A stretch of DNA of 64,000 nt from an uncultured Clostridia bacterium (GTDB lineage: Bacteria; Bacillota; Clostridia; Oscillospirales; Ruminococcaceae), in contig CANPYZ010000001.1 of assembly GCA_947589035.1 (NCBI GenBank), forward strand, positions 62,001-126,000, read 5' to 3'. Position numbers and translations under genes: made by a program. Shown here piece after piece: positions 25,834-35,639 of the stretch. Under the pieces are notes generated by a model. The model saw nothing but the letters and a program-made list of their open reading frames with translations. It was not told where the DNA came from and did no database searches. Every line of letters starts with the position of its first letter. Position 1 is the stretch's first letter.

Positions 25834-26787
25834 TTATGATTTATTATAGCACAAAAATCCGGTTTTGGCTATCATTTTTTGAGATTTTTCAAAAATTTCT
25901 TGCAGTTCATCATATTTACTCAATATCAGCCACTGAATTTGAGCATTTCGACGAAACCACGTGCGCTGACGTTTAGCATAACGGCGGGTTTCCTGTTGAA
26001 TCATGGCAACACAATGTTCAAAAGAATCACGATGTTCAAGAAAAGGAATTAGTTCTTTGTAGCCGATAGCAGAAGAAGCAGTAGTCATTTGCTTTTGCGA
26101 ATACACTTGCTGAACTTCTTCCAACATGCCATTGTCAAGCATGTTCAGCACACGCTGATTAATTCTGTCATATAAATCTTGTCTTTCGGCGTAATCTAAG
26201 CCGAGGTAAAATGTTTGATACGGTGAAACGGAAGGCAAATTTTTCTTTTTGTATTCGGTGAACGTCATGCCGGAAGTAAGGCAGACTTCCAAAGCCCGAA
26301 CGAGGCGAACGGTGTTATTCGGGTGAATTTGTTCAGCGGCTTCAGGGTCAAGGGATTGCAATTTCTGATAAAGGGAATCATTGCCTTCTTTGGCAGCCTG
26401 CGCAAGAAGAATTTTCCGGCAGTCAGATTCTTCTGAAGGCGTGAATTGTAATCCATTAACGACACTGTCAATATATAAGCCTGTACCGCCGACGAGAATT
26501 GGAAGTTTATGCCTTGCGGAAATTTCCTGAATTTTCTGGTTAGCGAGAGTGACATATTCCGCAACGGAAAAATTTTGCGAACGGGGAATAATACTAATTA
26601 AATGATGCGGAATATTCTGCATTTCTTCAGGGGTAGGTTTTGCAGTAGTAATATCAAGCCCCTGATAAATCTGCATAGAATCAGCGGAAATGACTTCTCC
26701 GTTGAATTGTTTGGCGAGTTCCACGCCGAGGGCAGTTTTTCCGGAAGCGGTTGCTCCGGCAATCACAAGTAAAGGTAATTGATTCAT
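25834..26787 (-). CDS. miaA: tRNA dimethylallyltransferase
   Basis: A 317-residue enzyme that adds dimethylallyl to A37 of tRNAs reading UNN codons; MiaB, also in this run, then methylthiolates it. The P-loop is [24 protein letters not shown] and [10 protein letters not shown] are intact. ATG 26787 gives the standard N-terminus. An in-frame TTG at 26820 would overlap mutL and is less likely. Confidence 0.95.
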   Translation of the reverse strand: MNQLPLLVIAGATASGKTALGVELAKQFNGEVISADSMQIYQGLDITTAKPTPEEMQNIPHHLISIIPRSQNFSVAEYVTLANQKIQEISARHKLPILVGGTGLYIDSVVNGLQFTPSEESDCRKILLAQAAKEGNDSLYQKLQSLDPEAAEQIHPNNTVRLVRALEVCLTSGMTFTEYKKKNLPSVSPYQTFYLGLDYAERQDLYDRINQRVLNMLDNGMLEEVQQVYSQKQMTTASSAIGYKELIPFLEHRDSFEHCVAMIQQETRRYAKRQRTWFRRNAQIQWLILSKYDELQEIFEKSQKMIAKTGFLCYNKS

Positions 26788-26791
26788 AAAA

Positions 26792-28702
26792 TTATAACTT
26801 TCTTTTAAATTGTTTTTCAAGCTGATAACGGGACATGACGAACATTACCGGTCTGCCGTGCGGACAATGCCGAATATTTTCATTATGGCAAACTTGTTCA
26901 GCGAGGGATTGCAATTCTTGCAAAGTGTTCTGGTCATTTGCCCGAATGGCTGATTTACAGGCGAGCGTGTGTAAAGTTTCGTCAAGGGCGTGACTTTGGG
27001 GGTTTTGCTTTCCGAGAAGTAAATTATGGGCAATTTCCTGAACGATTTCTTCCATATTCATTTCAGAAAAGAACATCGGCGCAGAAGTAACAATTACGAA
27101 AGGTTTTTCCGAAAAATTCACAGTAAACCCTAATTGAAATAACCGTTCAGAATTTTCTTCCATAGCGGAAAAATCTTCTGACGCAAGAAGAATTTTACAA
27201 GGTTCAAGAAGTTTTTGCTGATATTGCTGACAATTATCGTGAAGGAGTTTTTCGAAAATAATTCGTTCATGGGCGGCGTGTTTGTCAATAATCAGCATAT
27301 TTTCGCCTGACTGTGCAAGAATGTAATTAGCGAACAATTCGCCGATAACGTGAACATGTTGAAAATTTTCCTGTTCTTCTGGGAAAGTCGGGTCATGGGA
27401 ATATTCCGGAACGGGCGGAAAATTCGGTTCAGCAGGCGGTGGCGGGGGAATGAAATCAAAATCTTTTGGTTCGGGTTCAATGTCAATGTAATTTTCCGGA
27501 ACGGTAACGGTTTTCGGGGGTGATTCCTGAATAATAGGAAATTTTTCCGGCTGAGGTTCTTTTTCAAAATACTGTTCCGGCGGGGGAACATTGAACGGGA
27601 AAGGCATATCTTTCTGTTGAAATTCCTGAACGGAAGAATTTTCCGGTAATTTCGGAGGAGGAGGTGTTTCGCCGTAAAAATTCCCCTTACTGGTTTGAAA
27701 TTCGTAAATTAAATGATGATTCAGAAAAGCTTGTTTAACAGCGGAATAAATGATTTCGCTGATTTTTCTTTCTTCTGAAAAGCGCACTTCCGCCTTAGAA
27801 GGGTGAATGTTCACATCTAAGGCATCCGGCGGCATGTCCAGCATTAACACGCAGGCAGGGAATTTTCCGTTCATGAGTAAATTTTCGTAGGCACTTTCTA
27901 AAGCAACAGAACAAAGTTTTGAATGCACGTAACGCCGGTTCACGAAAAAATTTTGAAAACTGCGGTTATTTCGGGCGTACAGGGGTTTAATGACGTAACC
28001 TTTCACGGAAATAGTTTCTTGCTGTAAATCAACGGGAATTAAATCATGGGCGAAATCTTTTCCATAAACGGCATGAATGGCTTCAATTAGTTCACCAGTG
28101 CCGTCGGAATGAAATTCTAATTTATTATCCCGAATGAATTTGAAAGCAATTTCCGGATAAGAAATAGCAATTTTTTGAATAATTTGGGAAATGGCATTTC
28201 CTTCAGCGGTATCTTTTTTCATGAATTTTTTTCTTGCTGGAACGTTGAAAAATAAATCTTTAATCATGAGTGTTGTTCCGTCCGGACAGCCGCATTCTTC
28301 CACAGGAGAACCTTCACCGCCGGAAATTTCATATTGGGAACCAAATTCAGCATCTCTGCATTTAGTCAGCACAGTGACACGGGAAACGGCAGAAACGGAA
28401 GCTAATGCCTCACCACGAAAGCCTAAAGTATGAATATTTTCGAGGTCAGCTTTTTCTTTTACTTTACTGGTAGCATGGCGGAGAAAAGCTTTCGGCACAT
28501 CTTCAGCGGACATTCCGCAGCCGTCGTCAGTAATGCGCATGAATGTAGTTCCGCCGTTTTTAATTTCCACAGTAATTCTTGTTGCGCCGGCATCAATGGA
28601 ATTTTCGACTAATTCTTTAATGACGGAAGCAGGCTTTTCAATGACTTCACCGGCGGCAATAAGTTCCGAAACGGATTTATCCAGTACAGTAATGACAGAC
28701 AT
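26792..28702 (-). CDS. mutL: DNA mismatch repair protein MutL
   Basis: A 636-residue GHKL ATPase coordinating mismatch repair. The N-terminal ATPase has VENSIDAGA, DDGCGM and GFRGEALAS. A Pro/Glu-rich linker (about residues 345-450) precedes a C-terminal nuclease domain with DKHAAHERIIFE (the DQHA-x2-E-x4-E motif with Gln to Lys), ACKSAIRAND and CPHGRP. This implies the nicking activity found in organisms without MutH. It lies 23 nt after mutS. Confidence 0.95.
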   Translation of the reverse strand: MSVITVLDKSVSELIAAGEVIEKPASVIKELVENSIDAGATRITVEIKNGGTTFMRITDDGCGMSAEDVPKAFLRHATSKVKEKADLENIHTLGFRGEALASVSAVSRVTVLTKCRDAEFGSQYEISGGEGSPVEECGCPDGTTLMIKDLFFNVPARKKFMKKDTAEGNAISQIIQKIAISYPEIAFKFIRDNKLEFHSDGTGELIEAIHAVYGKDFAHDLIPVDLQQETISVKGYVIKPLYARNNRSFQNFFVNRRYVHSKLCSVALESAYENLLMNGKFPACVLMLDMPPDALDVNIHPSKAEVRFSEERKISEIIYSAVKQAFLNHHLIYEFQTSKGNFYGETPPPPKLPENSSVQEFQQKDMPFPFNVPPPEQYFEKEPQPEKFPIIQESPPKTVTVPENYIDIEPEPKDFDFIPPPPPAEPNFPPVPEYSHDPTFPEEQENFQHVHVIGELFANYILAQSGENMLIIDKHAAHERIIFEKLLHDNCQQYQQKLLEPCKILLASEDFSAMEENSERLFQLGFTVNFSEKPFVIVTSAPMFFSEMNMEEIVQEIAHNLLLGKQNPQSHALDETLHTLACKSAIRANDQNTLQELQSLAEQVCHNENIRHCPHGRPVMFVMSRYQLEKQFKRKL

Positions 28703-28725
28703 GAAATGCTCCTTTCTTAATTAAT

Positions 28726-31344
28726 TTAAATTAGCAGAGCGGATAATTCTTCTAAAAATTCCCGACATTCTGCATCAGACAGTTCAGCAACATTGCTTTT
28801 TCTTAATTTTTGAAGAATTAAATTTTCCCGCTGCATGGTAAAACTGAATTGCTGTTTTTGCGGATTAAGAGGAAGAACAGGTTGTTCAGATTCTTTTTCC
28901 ATTTGTTGAAGTAATTTTTTTGCCCGTTCGAGAACTTTATTCGGCAGTCCGGCGAGCCGGGCAACGTCAATTCCGTAGCTGTCATCTGTACCGCCTGGAA
29001 CAATTTTTCTCAGGAAACGAATGCCATCTTTACTTTTTCTGACGGCAACGCTGTAATTTTTCACACCGTCGAGTTCTTGTTCAAGGGTAATTAGTTCATG
29101 ATAATGTGTAGCGAAAAGCGTTTTACAGCCGAGATGACGAGCAGTGCAGATATATTCCGCAACGGAACGGGCAATGCTGATTCCGTCAAAAGTGGAAGTT
29201 CCTCTTCCGACTTCATCAAGAATGACTAAGCTATTATTTGTGGCATATTTTAAAATTTCAGCGACTTCTTTCATTTCTACCATGAATGTACTTTCTCCGG
29301 CGGATAAATCATCAGAAGCCCCGACACGGGTGAAAATTCTGTCAACAGCGGAAATTTTCGCATAGCTGGCAGGAACGAAACAGCCCATTTGCGCCATTAG
29401 CACAATTAAAGCCGTTTGCCGCATGTAAGTAGATTTACCGGACATGTTCGGACCTGTAATAATAGAAAGCCGGTTTTGCTGAGTGTCTAAATAAGTGTCA
29501 TTAGGCACGAAAACATCTTCTGTCAGCATTTGTTCCACAACAGGGTGACGACCGTCACGAATATCCATTACGCCGTCAATGGAAATTTCCGGTTTGACGT
29601 AATTATTTTTAGCGGCAATTTCCGCAAAAGAAACTAATACGTCAATTTGCGCAACGCAAGCGGCGGTTTGCTGTACCTGCAATAAAGAATCTGCTAAATA
29701 ATCCCGTACTTGTATATATAATTCCTGTTCAAGCTGTAAAGCCTTATCTTTTGCGCCGAGAACAGTATTTTCAGCCTGTTTCAGTTCTTCCGTAATAAAG
29801 CGTTCTGAATTGACAAGCGTTTGTTTCCGGATATAATAATCAGGAATTTTATCATAATAAGAACGGGTAACTTCTAAACAGTAACCGAATGTTTTATGAG
29901 GAACAATTTTTAAATTTTTAATTCCGGTTTTTTCTTTTTCCTGTTCACAAATTTTGTCAATTAAGGAATTGCCATTATGCATAATATTCCGGAGTTCGTC
30001 AAGTCCGGCATCGAATCCTTCACGAATTACGCCGCCGTCTTTCAGTAAAACGGGCGGTTCAGGAACAATTGCCCTGTCAATTAAATCAGAAATTTTCTGA
30101 AGTCCGGAAATTGATTTTTCCAATTGGTTTAGTAATTTGCTGTCTTGAAATTCTGTTAAAATTGTTTTCAATTCGGGAAGTTGCTGTGCAGTGGTGCAAA
30201 GTAAGCGTAATTCACGAGGAGTAGCCTTTTTATAAATAATGCGTGTCATGAGCCGTTCCAAATCGTAAATATTTTCGAGAGTTTCTTCCAGCTGGTGCGC
30301 CTGCATGGCGTGTTTCATTAAAGAATCCACTGCCTCAAGACGGGCTAAAATTTTAGCAGGACTGCGCAAGGGGCGTTCAATCCATTGTTTCAGCAGGCGT
30401 TTTCCCATAGCGGTATGTGTGCAGTCTAAAACGGCAAGCAAAGAGCCTTTTTTTTCTCTGGTGCGAATGGTAGACGTTAATTCTAAATTTCGCAAAGCGT
30501 TATAATCTAAAATTAAATAGGCGGATTGGTCGCTTAATTCTAAATGTGTGAATCTGCCGACGGGTAATTTCTGGGTATGCTGAATATAAGCGAACATTCC
30601 GCATACAGCGGAAGTCTGCACGCCCTCTAAGGGAATGCCTAATTGCAGTAAAGATTGCACGGAAAACTGACGGCAAACAATTTCGCTCTGCTGTTCGGGG
30701 GAGAAATTATTTTCTTCCTGCAATTCGCATAAACATCTTAAGCGAATACGAACGAAATTATAAATTTCTCTCCATTCGGAAAATTTCGGGTTAGCGATTA
30801 GTTCCACAGGCGCATAACGGGAAAGCAAATTGAGTGCTTCATCTTGTTGTTGTCTTTCCGGAACGAAATGAAGTGAAGCCTCTCCGGTGGACAAATCAGC
30901 GAAACATAATGCTAATTCGTTATCATTGCAGTAAATACTGCATAAATAATTATTCGTGGAATCGTCGAGCATATCTTTTTCAATGATTGTCCCGGGAGTA
31001 ACAACTTGAATAACTTCCCGTTCAACAAGACCTTTACTGAGTGCAGGGTCGGACATTTGTTCACAAATGGCGACTTTATAGCCTAAATCGATTAGTCTTT
31101 TCAAGTAAAGTTCATAGCTGTGATAAGGCACACCGCACATAGGCGCACGTTCGGAAAGACCGCATTCCCGTCCGGTTAATGTTAATTCTAATTCACGGGA
31201 AACTTTAATGGCATCATCGAAAAACATTTCATAGAAATCACCGAGACGATAGAACACAATACAATCGGAATATTGATTTTTCACATCAATATATTGCTGC
31301 ATCATCGGGGATAATTCTTCTTTTTTGAGTTCTTTAAAATTCAA
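28726..31344 (-). CDS. mutS: DNA mismatch repair protein MutS
   Basis: An 872-residue mismatch-recognition ATPase. The N-terminal Phe-x-Glu wedge is in GDFYEMFFDDA; Walker A is GPNMSGKSTYMRQ and Walker B VILDEVGRGTSTFDG. The start is TTG 31344, with AAGGAG about 10 nt upstream, and gives the expected N-terminus. It precedes mutL in the same transcript. Confidence 0.95.
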   Translation of the reverse strand: MNFKELKKEELSPMMQQYIDVKNQYSDCIVFYRLGDFYEMFFDDAIKVSRELELTLTGRECGLSERAPMCGVPYHSYELYLKRLIDLGYKVAICEQMSDPALSKGLVEREVIQVVTPGTIIEKDMLDDSTNNYLCSIYCNDNELALCFADLSTGEASLHFVPERQQQDEALNLLSRYAPVELIANPKFSEWREIYNFVRIRLRCLCELQEENNFSPEQQSEIVCRQFSVQSLLQLGIPLEGVQTSAVCGMFAYIQHTQKLPVGRFTHLELSDQSAYLILDYNALRNLELTSTIRTREKKGSLLAVLDCTHTAMGKRLLKQWIERPLRSPAKILARLEAVDSLMKHAMQAHQLEETLENIYDLERLMTRIIYKKATPRELRLLCTTAQQLPELKTILTEFQDSKLLNQLEKSISGLQKISDLIDRAIVPEPPVLLKDGGVIREGFDAGLDELRNIMHNGNSLIDKICEQEKEKTGIKNLKIVPHKTFGYCLEVTRSYYDKIPDYYIRKQTLVNSERFITEELKQAENTVLGAKDKALQLEQELYIQVRDYLADSLLQVQQTAACVAQIDVLVSFAEIAAKNNYVKPEISIDGVMDIRDGRHPVVEQMLTEDVFVPNDTYLDTQQNRLSIITGPNMSGKSTYMRQTALIVLMAQMGCFVPASYAKISAVDRIFTRVGASDDLSAGESTFMVEMKEVAEILKYATNNSLVILDEVGRGTSTFDGISIARSVAEYICTARHLGCKTLFATHYHELITLEQELDGVKNYSVAVRKSKDGIRFLRKIVPGGTDDSYGIDVARLAGLPNKVLERAKKLLQQMEKESEQPVLPLNPQKQQFSFTMQRENLILQKLRKSNVAELSDAECREFLEELSALLI

Positions 31345-31377
31345 GGGAGAAAAACTCCTTTCTTTTTAGGGTGAACA

Positions 31378-31785
31378 TTAACCGCAGCCACCACCGCAGG
31401 AACTGCAATCACCGGCACAAATTGTGCTGAGGTCAATTTCATCAGGGTTGACACCGTTAGCAGACATGGTAATAATATTATTGATTTGATTCATCAAATC
31501 ATCCATAGCGGATTTTGTGCTGTTATACACCATCATTTTCGGGTTAGTCATAATTTTCTGGTAAGTGTCTTTAATCAGCGTGTTCAATTCCTGAATGGTT
31601 TCATTATTTTTGTCGGGTTTGGAAATTTCCATTTGCAATTCCACTCGTTTGAGGTTGAAGGCATTGATGAGGTTTTGCAATTGTTCATCTTCATCATTAG
31701 CTTGTTTGGCAAGGCAATAAGCAATATAGCGGTCATCAGCCTGAATGGCTTTACCGAGTTCTCTTGTCATTTGAATAATATCCAT
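31378..31785 (-). CDS. YlbF/YmcA-family regulator with Cys tail
   Basis: A 135-residue helical protein of the Com_YlbF family, part of the Y-complex that in Bacillus tunes RNase Y and development. The C-terminus ends in CAGDCSSCGGGCG (C123, C127, C130, C134), a potential iron-sulfur ligand set, in line with the cluster binding reported for the Y-complex. It follows miaB by 19 nt, the neighbour it also has in Bacillus (ymcB-ymcA). Confidence 0.85.
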   Translation of the reverse strand: MDIIQMTRELGKAIQADDRYIAYCLAKQANDEDEQLQNLINAFNLKRVELQMEISKPDKNNETIQELNTLIKDTYQKIMTNPKMMVYNSTKSAMDDLMNQINNIITMSANGVNPDEIDLSTICAGDCSSCGGGCG

Positions 31786-31804
31786 AAAAAATTCCTCCTG
31801 TTGA

Positions 31805-33202
31805 TTAAATTAAATTTCCACAAATCATATTATTATGGCTTTCTGTAATCTGAATATTCACGAATTTACCAATGAAATCCGTTGAACCGGAAAATTCCAC
31901 GAGGATATTTCCGGAAGTTCTTCCGGTAAGATTTCCGGAACGTTTTTTACTTTCGCCGTCGCAAAGAACGGTTAAAGTTTTTCCGAGAAATTTTCTGTGA
32001 TTTTCCACGGAAATTTCCCGTTGCAAGGCAAGAAGCCGCTGCATTCTCTGCACTTTTTCTGATTCCGGTGTCGAATCGGGGAAAAGAGCTGCTTTTGTTC
32101 CGGAACGTTTAGAGTAGATAAACGAGTAAATATTATCATACCGGACTTTCTGAACTAAATCAAGTGTTTCCTGAAAATCCTGTTCGGATTCGTCCGGAAA
32201 ACCGATTAAAATATCTGTTGTCAAGGAAAAATCAGGATTTTCCGAGCGAATCATTTCGACTTGAGAAAGATATTTTTCAACGGTATATTTCCGGTTCATG
32301 CGTTTAAGAATGGCATTACTGCCGGACTGCACGGGCAAATGTAAATGTTTAGCGAGATGTTCACATTCTAAAAGGGCTTGCATGAGTTCCGGCGTAGCGT
32401 CTTTAGGGTGAGACGACATGAACCGAATCCAATATTCACCGGAAATTTCGTTAATCTGGCGTAAAAGTTCCGGAAAAGAAATTTTCTGCGGTAAATCTTT
32501 CCCGTAAGAATTAACATTCTGACCGAGGAGCATAATTTCTTTGTAGCCGTTCTGAATTAAGGAACGCACTTCCGAAAGAATTTGTTCCGGCTGGCGGCTT
32601 CTTTCCCTGCCCCGCACATAAGGCACAATGCAGTAAGTACAGAAATTATTGCAGCCGTACATAATAGGCACAGCGGCTTTCAGGGAATTTTGGCGGAGGG
32701 GCTGAATGTTTTCAGAAATTTCCGTGTCAATCTGAATATCCTGTGCATAACGCAAACCGTGCATATGCGCCCAGAGCATTTGGGCAAAATGATTGACAGC
32801 GGAAGAACCGAGTACAATATCCACATAGCGGTAAGATTTCTGAATTTTTTCCGCAATCTGTGGCTGAGTGGTCATGCAGCCGGTTAAGCAAAGAATTAGC
32901 GCAGGGTTATCTTGTTTTAATTTCTTAATACTGCCGAGCGTACCGAATACCCGGTCTTCTGCATTTTCACGCACAGCGCAGGTATTATAGACAATCAGGG
33001 AAGCTTCTGCAACGTCCTGTGTAAAGCCGTAGCCCATTTCTTTCAAAATTCCGGAAAGTTTTTCGCCGTCAGCGACATTCAGCTGACAACCGAAACTATG
33101 CACATAGGCAAGCGGTTTCTGAGGGTAAGCGGAAAGCCATTTCCGGACTTCCTGAATGCAAAATTCCGGAGCTGGCAAATTTGCTGAATCGAATTTTGGC
33201 AA
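31805..33202 (-). CDS. miaB: tRNA methylthiotransferase MiaB
   Basis: A 465-residue radical SAM enzyme that turns i6A37 into ms2i6A37. The N-terminal cluster domain begins SFGCQLNVADGEKLSG, the radical SAM motif is CNNFCTYCIVPYVRGRERSR, and a C-terminal TRAM domain is present. TTG 33202 is preferred because GAGGTG lies 6 nt upstream; a GTG at 33211 lies within that site. It is the first gene of the 19-gene run. Confidence 0.93.
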   Translation of the reverse strand: MPKFDSANLPAPEFCIQEVRKWLSAYPQKPLAYVHSFGCQLNVADGEKLSGILKEMGYGFTQDVAEASLIVYNTCAVRENAEDRVFGTLGSIKKLKQDNPALILCLTGCMTTQPQIAEKIQKSYRYVDIVLGSSAVNHFAQMLWAHMHGLRYAQDIQIDTEISENIQPLRQNSLKAAVPIMYGCNNFCTYCIVPYVRGRERSRQPEQILSEVRSLIQNGYKEIMLLGQNVNSYGKDLPQKISFPELLRQINEISGEYWIRFMSSHPKDATPELMQALLECEHLAKHLHLPVQSGSNAILKRMNRKYTVEKYLSQVEMIRSENPDFSLTTDILIGFPDESEQDFQETLDLVQKVRYDNIYSFIYSKRSGTKAALFPDSTPESEKVQRMQRLLALQREISVENHRKFLGKTLTVLCDGESKKRSGNLTGRTSGNILVEFSGSTDFIGKFVNIQITESHNNMICGNLI

Positions 33203-33238
33203 GGGGTTCACCTCTTAAATTTTTGAATTTCTTCTATT

Positions 33239-33267
33239 ATTATAGCACAGTCTTTGCAAAAAAGCAA
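33239..33267 (-). promoter_or_regulatory. Promoter of the 19-gene miaB-to-transketolase run
   Basis: On the minus strand TTGCTT (33267-33262), 17-nt spacer, TATAAT (33244-33239), with TGTGC before the -10. It is the only clear promoter found ahead of miaB. Confidence 0.75.
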
Positions 33268-33300
33268 GAGATTTATTGATTTGAGAAAAGAAAAAAACAA

Positions 33301-33321
33301 AAGCCCCTGTGCAGGGGGCTT
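33301..33321. terminator. Terminator of the small secreted-protein gene
   Basis: AAGCCCC (33301-33307) pairs with GGGGCTT (33315-33321) around 7 nt, with T-runs outward on both strands. It ends the leftward gene at 33334. Confidence 0.88.
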
Positions 33322-33333
33322 TTTTTCGTTGAA

Positions 33334-33825
33334 TTATTGGGAAAGATTACGAAACAAACTGGCATTGCTCTGGGAAGAAGAAACGACTTTTTTCGTGGGT
33401 TCTGTTTGGTTGAAATAGGGAAGATGTTCAGCAGTTGGGGAAGAATTTGGAAAATAAGCAGTATTTGCTGTTTGCGTGGGGATTCCTGCTGATGGCTGGG
33501 CAATATCTTGTTCGTAAGTTTGTTCAAGCTGAGAGTTAAATTCTTCCGGAGTCATTTTAGAATAATGGTCAATCATATCTTGATAAAATTCTTCTTTGGT
33601 TTTATGTTCAGATTCAAGAAGATGGTCAAGTTCTTCCTGATTGACGACAGAATAACTTGTGCCGTGTGTGGCGTTAAATTCGTCAAGGACTTCCTGAAAC
33701 GGGGCGAACATGGCTGAAAATTCCTGTTCAGGGTCAGAAGTTTCCTGAGCGTGAACGAAAACACTTGACACACCAACAATTCCGAGCAGACAAGCACAAA
33801 ACAAAGTAACATGTTTTTTTCGCAT
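33334..33825 (-). CDS. Small exported protein, unknown
   Basis: A 163-residue protein with a clear signal peptide (about residues 1-26, ending VHA). The mature part is polar, rich in Gln, Glu, Ser and Pro, with helical ATHGTSYSVVNQEELDHLLE-like heptads and a Pro/Thr/Gln tail. No family is recognised. ATG 33825 follows AAAGGAGG; an upstream extension would lose the signal peptide. It has its own promoter and terminator. Confidence 0.75.
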   Translation of the reverse strand: MRKKHVTLFCACLLGIVGVSSVFVHAQETSDPEQEFSAMFAPFQEVLDEFNATHGTSYSVVNQEELDHLLESEHKTKEEFYQDMIDHYSKMTPEEFNSQLEQTYEQDIAQPSAGIPTQTANTAYFPNSSPTAEHLPYFNQTEPTKKVVSSSQSNASLFRNLSQ

Positions 33826-33877
33826 GAAAAACCCTCCTTTACGATTGAAAAATTTTAGTCTGTTATTCTTTACTAAT

Positions 33878-33906
33878 AGTTTAGCATAATTTTTTAAAAA
33901 AGTCAA
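33878..33906 (-). promoter_or_regulatory. Promoter of the small exported-protein gene
   Basis: On the minus strand TTGACT (33906-33901), 17-nt spacer, TAAACT (33883-33878), with TGC before the -10. Confidence 0.7.
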
Positions 33907-33975
33907 GAGAAAATTTTTATTTTCGGGATTTTTTCACAAAAATTTCACTTTAATTTCGTTTTAGGAATAAGAAAT

Positions 33976-33997
33976 CCCCTACTTTGAAAAGCAGGGG
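33976..33997 (-). terminator. Terminator of the LRR-dockerin gene
   Basis: CCCCT (33976-33980) pairs with AGGGG (33993-33997); CTTT and AAAG extend the stem across one mismatch. On the minus strand a short T-rich tail follows. It starts 6 nt after the stop at 34004. Confidence 0.65.
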
Positions 33998-34003
33998 AAA
34001 AGT

Positions 34004-35506
34004 TTAATTTTGATGTTGAACAAATTCCGCAAGTGTTTCTGAATTTCCGGCACCTTTTGCGGCACTGTACTGAAGAACTAAAGAAGCATCTACAGAATTG
34101 ATTATTCCGTCCTGATTGACATCAGCGGCGTATTCCTGACCGAAAGAAAGTTCCGTTTCCTGACCAATTCCGTTTTTAGCGGCGGCGGAAAGAATAGCGG
34201 CTGCATCGGAAGCGTTATAATTTTTGTCGTTGTCAACGTCACCCAATGCGAAAGTTGGAGAATACGTTTCGGAACAATCAATACCACAAAGGAAAATATC
34301 CGGATTAGCGGTTGCGCTTGTGATTGTGCAAGTTTCGTCAGCTTGCGGAACATAAATATCCGTCATATCTGCATTATTGAAATATAAGTAATAATTTTCC
34401 GGTTCGTCTGCGTAGTAATTATAGGCTAAAATTCTGTTTTGATAAACTGTGTCGTGATATGTCCATGCGCCGGATTCTAAACCGTAAGCGATAATTTCAC
34501 CTATACCGCCGTTTGCATAAGAAAGGTTCATCAGCACGGAATCTGAATTTTTGAGGTGTGCGGAAACGGTTTCCGCATCGAACGGGCAGAAATCCAATAA
34601 TCCGTAATGATTATAAGAATACATAATTTCACCATAGAAAGAAATTGCTTCTTTCGATTCAGTACAAAGAGGAATAGTTTTGAGGTTTTCTGCGCCTGCA
34701 TAAATGGCTGAAGGCGTTAATGCGCCTTTGCTGACTAAGAAGGAAATCACTGTTTCTCCGTTAAATGCGAATGTAGTTTCGGAATATAATTCTTCATTGG
34801 TTAAACGGGAAACTCTGTCATATTCAAGGTCGGCTTTTGTTTCTTCACCGAAAGTTTCAAGATATTGATTAAATGTTTCAGAAGATAAAGTGAAGTCAAA
34901 ATCCGCATCAGAAAAATTGAATGCATCTGTTTCAGGGTTAAATGTTCCGGAATGGTTAGCGGAATGATTGTATTCACAGTGAATTACAGCATTTTTCAGG
35001 AAGTCATTGCCGCTTTCAATAATTAAATGATCTAATTCCTGAGCAGTACCCTTGAAAAGAATATCTGACAATTGATTTCCTTCACCGTCACAGCCGGAAA
35101 AAGCATTTTTCCCGATTTTGGTTAAGGAAGCCGGCAAGCAAATAGAATGCAATCTTGTGCAGCCGCTGAACGCATTTTCCGGAATGGTAGTAATTGTTTC
35201 CGGAATGACAACAGATTGCAAACCGAATTTTCCGGAAAATGCGCCGTCAGCGATTTCCGTTACAGGCAAGCCTTCAATCATTTCCGGAATGACTAATGCG
35301 GCTCTTGGTTCGGAAGAAGTAATCTGAATATGGTCACCGCAATTTTTGTAGTAAAGCATTTTCCCGATTTTGTCGGAAATCGCTTTTTCTTCTGGTGCGG
35401 AAGTGGAAACAGGAAGCGTTTCTGCACGTTCAGCATTTGCCGGAATCAACGCTGAACCGTTAGCAAACAAGGCGAGAACGCTTAACAGAGTAAGAATTTT
35501 TTTCAT
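34004..35506 (-). CDS. Secreted LRR_5 protein with C-terminal dockerin
   Basis: A 500-residue exported protein. After a signal peptide (about 1-25) come BspA-type leucine-rich repeats (about 60-155: VVIPETITTIPENAFSGC and related units). A middle region of about 260 residues is unknown. A dockerin lies at about 421-487 with calcium loops DVDNDKNYNASDAA and DVNQDGIINSVDAS. LRR_5 proteins often bind host or plant surfaces. The middle region, with repeated Tyr/Asn strands, may be a further enzymatic or binding module but shows no motif I can name. Confidence 0.85.
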   Translation of the reverse strand: MKKILTLLSVLALFANGSALIPANAERAETLPVSTSAPEEKAISDKIGKMLYYKNCGDHIQITSSEPRAALVIPEMIEGLPVTEIADGAFSGKFGLQSVVIPETITTIPENAFSGCTRLHSICLPASLTKIGKNAFSGCDGEGNQLSDILFKGTAQELDHLIIESGNDFLKNAVIHCEYNHSANHSGTFNPETDAFNFSDADFDFTLSSETFNQYLETFGEETKADLEYDRVSRLTNEELYSETTFAFNGETVISFLVSKGALTPSAIYAGAENLKTIPLCTESKEAISFYGEIMYSYNHYGLLDFCPFDAETVSAHLKNSDSVLMNLSYANGGIGEIIAYGLESGAWTYHDTVYQNRILAYNYYADEPENYYLYFNNADMTDIYVPQADETCTITSATANPDIFLCGIDCSETYSPTFALGDVDNDKNYNASDAAAILSAAAKNGIGQETELSFGQEYAADVNQDGIINSVDASLVLQYSAAKGAGNSETLAEFVQHQN

Positions 35507-35532
35507 TATAGATTCCTCCTTTAATATGCTAA

Positions 35533-35585
35533 ATAGTGAAAATTCTCACTATCATTATTATAGCACACTTTTCAGAAAAAGTCAA
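35533..35585 (-). promoter_or_regulatory. Promoter with start-site palindrome, LRR-dockerin gene
   Basis: On the minus strand TTGACT (35585-35580), 17-nt spacer, TATAAT (35562-35557) with TGTGC before it. ATAGTGA (35533-35539) and TCACTAT (35546-35552) form a perfect dyad around 6 nt over the expected start of transcription, a typical repressor position. Confidence 0.7.
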
Positions 35586-35639
35586 TAGTTATTTCACTGC
35601 TTTTGAAAATTATTTTTTTTTTTATGGATTTTTGGGAAA

